From NCBI GenBank assembly GCA_017979445.1, contig CM030705.1, positions 13,509,540 to 13,573,539 on the forward strand: 64,000 nucleotides of DNA. Direction: 5' to 3'. The position numbers and the translations under genes were made by a program. Source of the stretch: Akebia trifoliata. Lineage: Eukaryota; Streptophyta; Magnoliopsida; Ranunculales; Lardizabalaceae. Shown here in pieces: positions 34,351 to 44,672 of the stretch (its first letter is position 1; the number at the start of each line of letters is the position of its first letter). A model generated the notes under the pieces. The model was not told where the DNA came from. It saw only the letters and a list, made by a program, of their open reading frames with translations, and made no database searches.

Positions 34351-37150
34351 ACAAATTAAGCCTTCGTATTGAAAAAGAGGATATCAGACTAGACTTGTTC
34401 TCCATGGATGGAGAAAAAGTCCCAAGACCAGACGAGTATATTGCCACCTTCTACTAAAAAACTTGGAGCATCCTCAAGGAGGAAGTGGTGACTATGATTA
34501 AATTCTACTTCCAAAGGGGAAGAATGGTCAATGAGGTGAATGCCACCGCTATTACGCTTGTTCTAAAGACTGACATAGCTATTACTCTACAAGTGTATAT
34601 CAAAGATTATAGCTAATAGACTCAAGGAAACACTTAACAGTCTTGTCAGCCCTTACCAGTCAACCTTCATCTAGGGAAGATCCATTTGAGACAATATAAT
34701 GTTGTCCCATGAACTGGTTAGAAACCTCCACAAGAACAGAGCCCCTCCCCTCAAGTGCGTTGCAAAAATAGATCTAAGAAAAACATATGACTTTGTTACA
34801 TGAAAAGCTCTCATCTACTGCATGGAAACGATGAAGTTTTTGTACATTCCTTACTTGGGTGTGGGGGGGTATTTCATCCCTAATGTATTCCATCTCCCTT
34901 AATGGTAACCTAAGGGGATACTTTGCTGGCAAAAGAGGCATTCGTTAAGGAGACCCCCTATCCCCTTATCTTTTCGTTCTTGTTATGGAGCTTCTATCTT
35001 CCAAGCTAATAAAGCTCACAAGAGTAGGCAAGTTGGAGTTGATACCTAGCTACAAGGACCCTCAAATCAACCACTAGACACCCTTCCTATACCCACATTG
35101 ACTGAAGCCCTCGAGCCAAGCTGCGTGGAAGTCATGCATGTCATAGGATCACCTATTGCTTTGTAACGCACCTTATGCTTTTGTAATGCGTTATCCCGTG
35201 TAATTAATATTATATCAACAAAGTTGCCTCCGGGTCTTGCCTCGTGTTGTCTCATTTACTTGTTTGCTAGCTACATTTGTGGTGTATGATCATTTTTACA
35301 GGCTTGCTTGTGGATTATCGCTTCTTGTGCACACGGCCTCACTTCAAAAGAATACAGCCGTGAATATTCGTGGATGACCTCATTGTATTTTTTAAAGGTA
35401 ACCAACGATCTGCTAAAGCTTTTAAAGGGGCTTTCGATTGGCTGGAAAGGGTCTCGGGATTAGAAATGAATGCTAGGAAAAGCAATGCCTACTACTGAGG
35501 GATCAGAGACAATGACAAGAGATTCCTAAGAACCTTGAAAATTCCTGAAGGAAAACTACCATTCAGATACCTTGGAGTGCCTCTCATATCCTCCAGACTA
35601 AAAGTTGTCGATTGTCATACTCTACTATCCAAGCTTGCTAACAGAATTTAATCATAGAAGGCTAGGTTCCTATCTATGGTTGGCAAAATGGAATTTGTCA
35701 AGTCAGTTCTTAGTAGCATGCAAGTCTACTAGACTAACATCCTGATGTTGCCGAAAAGAGTCCTAAAGGGAGTCCAAAACATGTGCTCTAGGTTCTTGTG
35801 GGCTGGCCCAGACTTGGGGAACAAGATGCACTGTATCAGCTGTAGTAGAATAGGTAGAGATAGAAAGGAAGGTGGGCTGGGAATCATAAATCTAGAGCTT
35901 CAAAACAGAGCTAGCATTTCAAGGTAAGTATGGGACATCTCGTTTAATAGGGACAACATCTGGGGTGATTGGATTAAGAAAAATAGGATGCAGGAAGGCC
36001 TTTTCTGGACCATCCCCATCCCCAAGGACACATCTTGTATGTGGAGGAAAATACTCCAAGCTAGGGACTCAATCTAGGAATGTATCACCCATAGAATTGG
36101 CAATGGCAGTAGCTTTTTCATTTAGCATGACCCGTGGCTGCCTGAAGAGGTCCTAATGAGTAGTCAGCAACAAGAGACCAACATTGAATACATACTACAC
36201 AGAGAAGCTAAAGTGAGCAGCCTAATTAGAAATAATACATGGGTCCTCCCTTGGCACCATTCTGCTAATCTAATGGGAAAATGGGAGCAGATCGCCTCTT
36301 GGACATGGACATCAATGAAATTGATAAAATAGGCTGGATACCAGATTCGAAAAGCTCATTTACTATGAAGTCGGCCTATGAGGCCATTTGCCAACCAAGG
36401 GTCCACGTTAGAAGGCATGGGCTGGTTTGGTTTCCTAACAACATCAGCATGCATAGTGCAACTGCTTGGCTAGGTCTTAGCAAGGGGCTTAAACTCAAAG
36501 CAGACTAATGGATAAAGACATTATCCAATAGTTTACACGATGCTTTTGCAGAAATGTTGAAGAAGACGAAGTCCACATTTTCCTTGGATGTAACTATGTG
36601 TATGAAATCTGACAAAGACTCCTCCGCAGATCGAATATAAACCACACCAATAGAGACTGATATAATGAAGTGGAATGGTTGTGCAGCAATACCAGAGGAA
36701 AGTCCCTGATATCTTTAGTCAAGAAGCTCACCTTCAATGTTTTCATTCATCACGTCTGGTTAGAAAAATGCAGAAGGTTATTCAGGAATAGCTTCTTCCC
36801 TACAAACCTGGTGGAGAGCTTCATTGTAAGGGATGTTCAGCTTAGGATCCAAGGGATGGAAGCCACCTCAGAGGATAATGCATCTTCTAGAAAATTCATG
36901 AGTTCATAGAACTTGCACCCTAGATTCGTGATAAAAATCCCTATCATATGTACTTGGGTCAAATCTCCAGAAGAATTCAATGTGCTGAATTCGGATGGGT
37001 TCTTTAGAGGTAATCAAGGAGGTGAGGGAGCTATTATCAGAGATAGTAAAAGGGCAACAATCAGGGCTCTGGTAGAAAGTTCTCAAGGGAAATTTGTCCT
37101 TCTCCATGAGCTTACAACAGTTCTTAAAAGAATCAACTTGGTGTCTCGTT
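34351..37150 (+). mobile_element. L1-type LINE remnant (RT, zinc-binding and RNase H parts)
   Basis: Degenerate but readable in frame pieces. Start of RT with RIEKEDIRLDLFSMDGEKVP (34,367), then TWSILKEEVVTMIKFYFQRG. The 'ADD' box reads VDDLIVFFKGN (about 35,371), followed by FRYLGVPLISSRLKVV. The RT zinc-binding domain is at 36,281-36,510 (WIPDSKSSFTMKSAYEAI). A C-terminal RNase H domain begins LNSDGFFRGNQGGEGAIIRD (about 36,988), as in plant L1 elements that carry RNase H. It is interrupted by about 260 bp of foreign sequence at 35,085-35,350. Confidence 0.8.
35085..35350. mobile_element. Small insertion in the LINE RT, possibly a short solo LTR
   Basis: LINE coding is lost at about 35,085 and resumes at about 35,355. 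The foreign stretch runs from 'tgactgaag' (35,098) and includes tacatttgtggtgtatgatc ahead of 'tttttaca' (35,300), which resembles the 3' end of some Copia or TRIM LTRs. No target duplication was found, so the identity is tentative. Confidence 0.3.
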
Positions 37151-37487
37151 GAGAATCAACAACTAGAAGGTAAGGGCTAACACTAAGGTATACATAGACT
37201 GTATAAAAAGAAAAATAAGAACTCCATGGAATGGAGAGAAGAAAATATTGTCAAAACTATCAAGACTATAACTATCCAATTCCTAAGCATTGAGTTCTCC
37301 TTGTGTTATAGGGAATACAATCAAGCCACAGACTTCCTTGCATCCTCCTCAAATCCCGATGCTATCATGTTACACTATGAATTTGCCTATTGAAATACGA
37401 AGAATTGTTAGCAAGGATGCTTGTGGGCATTCCTATGATAAAATGTAAGTGCCTGATTTTTGTTGTTTTTCCTAATTCGGGGTCTCT

Positions 37488-37529
<42 letters not shown>

Positions 37530-38401
37530 AAAAAATAAAAAATAAGAAAATAAGAGAGGGTCCACCTGTAAAGGTCTCACCATTAATAATGGACAGAAGC
37601 CTTGTACTGTATGTGTTTACATAAAGGCACGTGGCACCCTCCCCACCCTTCTTAGTGACAGTTTTGGATAAAAGTTGAGTTCCTTTTTCTCTAACCCTTG
37701 TTATTTATTATTATTTTTTTTTTGTAACCGAGGGAGTATCCCATCAACACTCTCAAGTAAGCGTGACAGACTAATCTCCCTTGGGCCCCGCATGAAACCC
37801 TTGTTATTGCTTAAAGAACAAAAAGATCTCATAAAGACAAATCCACACCCACGCGTGCGCGTAATTTGCGATGCTACAAAATTATTATTTTATGTTTTTT
37901 AATATCGTTTTTGAGTTCTTAGTCATTATATTTTTTTCACACAAAAAATAATTCTCAATTTAATCAATCTGATTTAAATTTTTAAGATAATAATATGGGT
38001 CCATTAAATTAATCATCACTGATACTTGAGTGACACAAAGGAAAACACGGGGGGACACAAATGACATGGTGGCGTGCACATAATTGTAGATGCTTTGTAT
38101 TGATAATTCACATCTTATATTTTTTTACAGAACCTATTTGTCATTTTTGACTTTGAATAGCTGAATTCCGCATGGAATTACTAAACCATTAACATATCTC
38201 ATAATCAATTTCAGGAATAGTTATGGTAAGTTTTTGCTCTCATTATTCCAATCAATGAATTATCAATACAAAGTAGCCTCCGAGCATAAAATATCTCACA
38301 TTTTAATCATTAAAGGTATCTTTGATGTTTTCAAAAAGAAGGAAGAGGCTCGAGATCGCACACCATATTTGAATTCAAACTCATTTACTTGTCTTAACTT
38401 A

Positions 38402-38660
38402 CCATAAGTATGAGTATGACATTGGTAACTAAACTTTTAAAAATAAATTTTTGAATGTTGACCCAAGTAAAGATAATACATACATATGTTCAACTTTTTT
38501 GCTCCAACAATCCGTCAAAACTATGATTCATGTATAGATAAGTATGAGTATGACATTGGTAACTAAACTTTTAAAAATAAAATTTAAAACTATGATTAAA
38601 CTTTTTTCCTCCAATCAGTCAAAACTATGATTCATGTATAGATGAGTTGAGATCATCTTG
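38402..38660. repeat. Tandem partial duplication, steps of about 105-135 bp
   Basis: The block taagtatgagtatgacattggtaac ... gtcaaaactatgattcatgtatagat is present twice, and its right part three times with a deletion. Related sequence at about 11,950-12,170 shows it belongs to a dispersed repeat. Confidence 0.6.
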
Positions 38661-38765
38661 AGACCAAAGATCAATTTAATTAAAATTAATTTTAATCATC
38701 TATTTACAACGCATTATTTTGAATATCTTGAGGGAAAAGAACATGGTTGGTACTCCTGTACGTAA

Positions 38766-39100
38766 TAAATTTCAAAATGGTTGGAATCCATTAATTCTTA
38801 AGAATGACTTATGAAAAAAACACATGATTCAAAACCCTTTAAACACAATATCCAAATTTCAAAATGGTTGGAATCCATTAATTCTTAAGAATGACTTATG
38901 AAAAAAACACATGATCCAAACCCTTTAAACACAATATCCAATAATTGGGATTTATGAGTATTTTGATTACACAAATCTCGAAAATATTTATCCCGATGAT
39001 AAATCTCAATCATTTGATTTTGCATTTAAAGGGTTGGGATCATGTGTTTTTTTCATGAGTCATTCTTAAGAGTCAAGGGATCCTGACCCATTTCAAAATG
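38766..39100. mobile_element. Palindromic MITE with one arm duplicated in tandem
   Basis: The left arm (atggttggaatccattaatt...aaacacatgat) is present twice in tandem with an 87-bp step (38,771 and 38,858). The right arm (39,025-39,100) is its inverted copy (catgtgtttttttcatgagtcat). One arm was evidently duplicated after insertion. Confidence 0.65.
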
Positions 39101-39275
39101 TTTTACATAGAAAACTTTGTGCTGTAAAATTTACACATTGCAAAATTTGTCAAAATTTGTACTCGATCGATGTGGTAAGTGCACAAAACGATAGATATTT
39201 TTTCTTGTGTATCATAAAGAAAAAGATCTATGATTCTGTGCACTTAGACATGTCGATCGAGTGAAAAAATTTGAG

Positions 39276-39430
39276 TCATCTTCTCCTCAAGTCTGCAGTA
39301 AGACTGACTCTTCTATGTTTGTACATCAGAACACCAAAGATGTCTTATTATTATTTTTTTTATTTTTTTTGTACGTGGATGATATCTTTCTAACTTGGGA
39401 TAACTCTACTCTTATCGATGCCAGGAAAGG
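39276..39430 (+). pseudogene. Copia reverse transcriptase fragment
   Basis: In frame it reads KTDSSMFV near 39,300 and LYVDDIFLTWDNSTLIDA near 39,368, which is the YVDD region of a Copia RT. A T-rich insertion lies just before the YVDD box. No LTR or other domain is nearby, so this is a scrap unrelated to the Copia copy at 28,200. Confidence 0.65.
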
Positions 39431-39559
39431 AACATAGTCAGATGGTACTGATAAAGATAGGAAGTGGCACTGATCGATTCGCTTCAAATTCAAGATATAG
39501 AATTACTAGAATATTACGGCTCATAAATAGAAGAAATAGTACTAAAAGGTAATGAGCAC

Positions 39560-40090
39560 ATTATGACCAAGGTTTAGAATCTCGTCTTGATACACTATTT
39601 TGATCAAGAAAAAAATTTAAACTGCACCAACCAAAATATTTTGAAACATTCCTAAATATTTTGATATATTCCAAAATAGTCCCGAAACATTCAATGGTTT
39701 AGAGTCAATGTTTCTTATCGGTCTTGACATATATCAATAATTCAGATATTTGAACTATGATTTTGACGACAGTCGTCAATAACGAACGTCTTCGACAAAA
39801 GTTTATTTGATGCAGACCCCCCCAGAAAACCCAAAGCACACCCATCAATTTAGCAAGGGACATTGATGGTTACATTTGATGCAATGCCACCTAAACACCA
39901 TCAAAATGGATATGGCACTCTTTGGGATGGAAAAAAGCCTTTTAACAATCACATCGATGGGGAGAGCTTTCAAATTGATGGCGTTTGCCTTGACTATAGT
40001 CTGTTCTGAGTGACCAATGGAAAATGAGGTTGAGAGTAAAAAATTTTGCCTTGAACAATGAAGACAACGGATTTTGGACAAAATAGATTA
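39560..40090. repeat. Dispersed repeat shared with 49,040-49,330
   Basis: Segments such as ccttttaacaatcacatcgatgg (39,937) and its variant ccttttaaccaatcacatct (49,229), together with the flanking 'accaaccaaaatattttga' words, occur in the same order and orientation in both places. The origin is unknown; the 78-codon minus-strand frame here shows no domain I recognise. Confidence 0.5.
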
Positions 40091-40149
40091 AATATAAGCT
40101 CATTTTGGTTATTCTCTAAAAGAAGAACATGATTCAGGGTACATCCACA

Positions 40150-40400
40150 ATGTGAAAAAATCCTATATTTGACGGTTCAAGGTTGTTGAATTTCGTAAAA
40201 TTTGATGGACCAAAGCATCAAAATTTTCATTGTCAAATTTTATTTTTCGACGGATCGAAATCATCAAATTAATGGAGGATAGGAGAAATTTGATGGCTCT
40301 AAGCCGTCAAATTGGGAAACATAAAAAATTTCAATGGCGCCATCTTCTAAAATTTGTGGGCTTTGGCCCGTCAAATTTTCTTGTCAAATTTTTAAGTTTT
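40150..40400. repeat. Cluster of 'ccgtcaaatt' words
   Basis: Short words of the form tttgacgg / ccgtcaaattt recur about eight times on both strands in 250 bp. Subterminal repeats of CACTA (En/Spm) transposons look like this, but I could not find CACTA ends, so the assignment is weak. Confidence 0.3.
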
Positions 40401-40784
40401 CACATATTGATCATCAGTTTGATCACGCGAGGATTATATAAAATAGGAAAAATTAATTAATAGACCCTGTGGGTGGGGTTTCTTTCTAAATAATCCCTGA
40501 CTTTTGAGTCATATATTTTATCTTGAGAGTCCATTTAGTAAACTTTTTATATCCAAATGATCCCTCAACCTCATCTCCCCTTATAATAATTTTTTGGAGT
40601 ACCCAAAATATTCTTTTCTCATCTTCTTCGGATGTTTAGGTTTCTCAATCACGATTGCAATCATTTTCGATGATTTTTTTTAAGGTGAATGAAAAATGGA
40701 GAATTATATACTCCCTAATTTTTTATGAAAGAAAGAAAGCACTTAAAACACACTAATAGAAAAAGGGTTTTATAGAACACGATA

Positions 40785-41325
40785 ACATTTAGGTAGTCCT
40801 TCGGGTTTTGGTGAAAATTAGAGATATCTCTTGTATTATTAAACGGGTATCATACCCTTAGATTAGGTCTTTACAATTGCATGAGAGAGTAACATAAAAT
40901 TATCAAAATGTGCTAATCTTCAACCTCTCGACAAAACACTTGATGATGTTTTACAAAATTTAACGTCATTAACCTCTAAGATAAGTTTTGTTAATCTATT
41001 GAACCTCTTCAACCTTGTCTTCAATCTCTTGACAAAAGTCCTGAATTTTTTTCCTTCCAAAAACCTTATCTCTTTCATGATTGAAGGAGAGATAATCTTT
41101 AGGTTGTGGACCAGGGTAAAATAATTTACCATTGAAATTGAAGACGGTGGATATTACGTAAAAATTCAGGATTTTTTACAAAGTTTGAAGAGGGCATTTC
41201 AATCATTTTATCTTAGTCTCTCGTGGCAGATCAAAGTCAAAGAGTAATTGGCTTGAAAACGTAAGGGGTATCTATAATTTTCACAAAAATCTAGAGGGGT
41301 TCTTCATAGTTACCCAACCATCTAT
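40785..41325. mobile_element. Palindromic MITE, about 540 bp
   Basis: The left end (ggttttggtgaaaattagag, 40,813) and right end (aattttcacaaaaatctaga, inverse) pair over about 55 bp with several mismatches. The interior is non-coding. Confidence 0.5.
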
Positions 41326-41337
41326 AACATTTAAAAT

Positions 41338-42235
41338 AATGGGCCTGGGCCGAATTATGTAGAAAATAAGTTGAGCTTGGGTTGGAATATCTCAACTCAA
41401 CCTCAATTCGGGTTGAGTGTTCGGGCAACCCAACCCAACTCAACACCCAACCTGAACCCGACGCTACATACTAATACATAAATAGTTTTATATTAGTTAT
41501 AGATTGTTTTTTTCATCTTATTATGTCTTTTGGACAATTGAATATTATTAATATAGGCTTTGATTTAGTATGGATTGTCTAAATATGATCTTAATGATGG
41601 GTTTGAAGGATGTATGCGATTTTATTTACTAGTGATTTTTTTTTTTTTTTTTTTTTTTGATGTTGTGTTATTTTTTTAAATATAAATTTTTTTTGCTAAT
41701 CAAAATAAAATTGGGGTTACTCAATGAGCCCAACCCGACCAAATCGTCTAAAATTACCTAATTCAGACTAACCTGAGTTAAACCCGATTTTAATTCAAGC
41801 TCGGTTTTGGGTTAGGGAGCTTAGGCCCTATGGTTGGGTTGAGGGTTCTACTACTAGGGTTGAGCCTGGGTTTACCCTCAAACCTGCCGATGTTGAAGTC
41901 TTAAAAATAATAATATACTTATGATTAGGGCGTCAATGGGTACTCATTTAATCGAAACTGAATCAGAATTGAAAACCCAGTTCTAATTCCCTTTTTATTG
42001 GAATTGATTAGAGTCAGATCTAAAATGGAATTGAGCTGATACGAACCGGAATCGGAACCGTAATGTATAGCTGCGGGTATCCAGAACCAATTTATTTTGT
42101 CATTTCTTTTCATACTATAAATGATTTCGAGGTATTTTTGTATTTCAAAATAAATGCATGTTATATTAAATTATTTAATTTTTCATATAAATTATCAACT
42201 GGAGATTAAAATGGGTTCTCTTCTAAAAATTTATC
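41338..42235. other. Intergenic relic DNA
   Basis: Rich in 'aacccaaccc' and 'gggttgggtt' words (41,340-41,460 and 41,710-41,890), a T23 run near 41,640, and 'gaaccggaatcggaaccg' type sequence (42,035-42,100). These are common in decayed plant DNA transposons. No gene seen. Confidence 0.45.
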
Positions 42236-42600
42236 ACTTTTAATTAAGATAAATTTTTATTTTTGAAAAAAAAATCATTAATTTGTAATTTTAGTATAAC
42301 AAATTATAACTAAGTTAATAATTTTGTTGATACTATATTAATTTTTGAAAGAATTTTTTCTTTTATAATGATTTGGAATACCTTTTTTCTCATTCGATTC
42401 TTGAGATTAGGAACCAATGGGTACTTGTACTTTTAATTAAGATAAATTTTTATTTAAAAAACAAAAATCAATAATTTATATTTTTAGTATAATAAATTAT
42501 AACTAAGCTAATAATTTTTTTGATAATATATTAATTTTTGAAAGGACATTTTTTATAAAGATTTGGAATACTTTTTTTCTCATTCAATTTTGGAGAAAAG
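42236..42600. repeat. Tandem duplication, 193-bp step
   Basis: The block acttttaattaagataaatt ... tttggaatac(c/t)ttttttctcattc occurs at 42,236 and again at 42,429, with roughly 10-15 per cent differences by eye. Confidence 0.7.
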
Positions 42601-42792
42601 AAATCGATCGGTACCAACTATTTTTGGCGATTCCAATTTTATTTATTTTGGAATTTGACCCGGAACCAACAAGAACCATAATAGAATTAAATATAGTGAT
42701 TATAGTTCTAAGTTCCATAGGAACCAAACACGTTGTAGATATATGAGTAGATATGTGTGTACACGGAACCCGACCCATATATATAAATATAT

Positions 42793-43156
42793 GAGAAATG
42801 TTTAGCACCAAACATTTTGGCAAAACATTTGTCAAAACGTGGGTTAGAAGTTTTGGAATGGGCTGATTTTTTGTGAGGATAATCTCTATGGTGAGGAGAT
42901 CATCATCACTAAAAATCAGCCCATTCCAAAACTTCTAACCCCATCAAAAATGGTTTACAAAAAATGGACGGTCCACGATTTTTCAACTTATAAACAGGGG
43001 GCTAGAAGTTTTGGAATTGGCTGATTTTTTGTGAGGATGATCTCCTCACCGTAGATATCATCCTCGCCAAAATCAGCCCATTCCAAAACTTCTAACCCAT
43101 GTAAGACAAAAATGATTGGCTAAAATGTTGGCCAAAATATTTGATGCTGAACAGGA

Positions 43157-43158
<2 letters not shown>
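42793..43158. mobile_element. Mutator-type foldback MITE, cluster copy 1
   Basis: Starts gaaatgtttagcaccaaac and ends gctgaacaggacc. It has two internal hairpins built on gggttagaagttttggaatg and its complement, as in the copy at 3,076. The central spacer between the two hairpins (aaaatggacggtccacgatt) is shared in all copies, in inverted form in some. It is followed directly by (TA)n. Confidence 0.78.

Positions 43159-43244
<86 letters not shown>
43159..43244. repeat. (TA)n microsatellite between MITE copies
   Basis: About 86 bp of nearly pure TA separates cluster copies 1 and 2. It is the apparent target sequence of the MITE family. Confidence 0.9.
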
Positions 43245-43246
<2 letters not shown>

Positions 43247-43585
43247 TCCCGTTCAGCAACAAACATTTTTCAAAACATGGGTCAGAGGTTTTGGAATGGG
43301 ATGATTTTTGGTGAGGATGATCTCTACGGTGAGGAGATCATCCTCACCAAAAATCAGCCCATTCCAAAACTTCTAGCCCCAGTTTACAAGTTGAAAAATC
43401 GTGGACCGTCTAGTTTTTGTAAACCATTTTTGATGGGGTTAGAAGTTTTGGAATGAGCTGATTTTTGGTGATGATGATCTCCTCACGGTAGATATCATGC
43501 TCACCAAAAATCAGGCCATTTCCAAAACCTCTAACCCATGTTTTGAAAAATGTTTTGCCAAAAAGTTTGCCATTGAACGCTACCC
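43245..43585. mobile_element. Mutator-type foldback MITE, cluster copy 2
   Basis: Starts ggtcccgttcagcaacaaac and ends cattgaacgctaccc. Same double-hairpin layout. It is flanked by TA repeats on both sides, so a 9-10-bp target duplication cannot be separated from the microsatellite. Confidence 0.78.
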
Positions 43586-43597
43586 TATATATATATA

Positions 43598-43949
43598 GGA
43601 AATATTCAGCAACAAACATTTTGGCAAAACATTTTTCAAAACATGGGTTAGAGGTTTTGGAATGGCCTGATATTTGGTGAGCATGATCTCTACCGTGAGG
43701 AGATCATCATCACCAAAAATCAGCCCATTCCAAAACTTCTAACCCATGTTTACAAGTTGAAAAATCGTGGATCATCCATTTTTTGTAAACTGTTTTTGAT
43801 GGGGTTAGAAGTTTGAGAGTGGGCTGATTTTTGGTGATGATGATCTCTCACCGTAGAGATCATCCTCACTAAAAATCAGCTCATTCCAAAACCTCTAACT
43901 TATGTTTTGAAAAATGTTTTGCCAAAAAGTTGGTCATTGAACGTCCCCC
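43598..43949. mobile_element. Mutator-type foldback MITE, cluster copy 3
   Basis: Starts ggaaatattcagcaacaaac and ends cattgaacgtcccc. Only 12 bp of TA repeat separates it from copy 2. Its outer ends resemble copy 2 more than copy 4. Confidence 0.78.
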
Positions 43950-43967
43950 ATATATATATATATAAAA

Positions 43968-44369
43968 GGAAATGTTCAACACCCTAAGCTTTACCACCCT
44001 ACACTTTAACAAACGTGTTTTGTCCTACATGGGTTAGAAGTTTTGGAATGGGCTGATTTTTTGTGAGGATGATCTCTATGATTAGAAGATCATCCTCACC
44101 AAAAATCAGCCCATTCCGAAATTTTTAGCCCCATGTTTATAAGTTGAAAAATCGTGGACCGTCCATTTTTTGTAAACCATTTTTGATGAGGTTAGAAGTT
44201 TTGGAATGAGCTGATTTTTGGTGATGATGATCTTATAATCATAGAGATCATCCTCACCAAAAATCAGCCCATTCCAAAACTTCTAACCCATGTAGGACAA
44301 AACACATTTATTAAAGACAAAACACATTTATTAAAGTGTAGGGTAAAGCTTAGGGTGGGGAACGGGACC
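43968..44369. mobile_element. Mutator-type foldback MITE, cluster copy 4
   Basis: Starts ggaaatgttcaacacccta and ends aacgggacc, flanked by atatataaaa on both sides (43,958-43,967 and 44,370-44,379), a 9-10-bp target duplication. A short duplication of 'gacaaaacacatttattaaa' lies near its right end. It ends about 300 bp from the stop codon of the AMS-like gene, on the 3' side. Confidence 0.8.
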
Positions 44370-44672
44370 ATATATAAAAGCTCCAATGATCATAAAAAAG
44401 AAGAAAATTACAAGAAGCATTGTAAAGGTACCAGTTAAGAGGCACCTCAAGATCCGATCAGTGCACAATCATGACTGTGCCACGTGGTGAATTTCGACAA
44501 AATCAATATGGTGTAGATTAAGATAAGAAATTAACAACCCAACAAATAAGAGAAATAACTAATTATTACCAAAATAACTGTTGTTGTCAAAGCAGTCATA
44601 TATATTGAGATAGGAGGATTATTGTAAACTATTGCAAATTAGATAAACAAATAGTGCCTTATTGAAGAGTAG

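Larger units (their letters stand above)
37151..39270. other. Intergenic DNA with simple repeats, no gene
   Basis: Contains a (CA)18 microsatellite (37,492-37,527). A single-arm relic at 38,031-38,100 (gacacaaa...gtgcacataattgtagatgc) matches the MITE at 48,172-48,330. Tandem partial duplications lie at 38,402-38,660 and a palindromic MITE at 38,766-39,100. No coding evidence. Confidence 0.6.

Noticed and set aside
37492..37527. CRISPR-like or regulatory repeat
   Set aside because: It is a plain (CA)n microsatellite; no repeat-spacer structure occurs anywhere in the window.
40150..40400. Definite CACTA transposon end
   Set aside because: The 'ccgtcaaatt' words are suggestive, but no CACTA/TAGTG ends or 3-bp target duplication were found.
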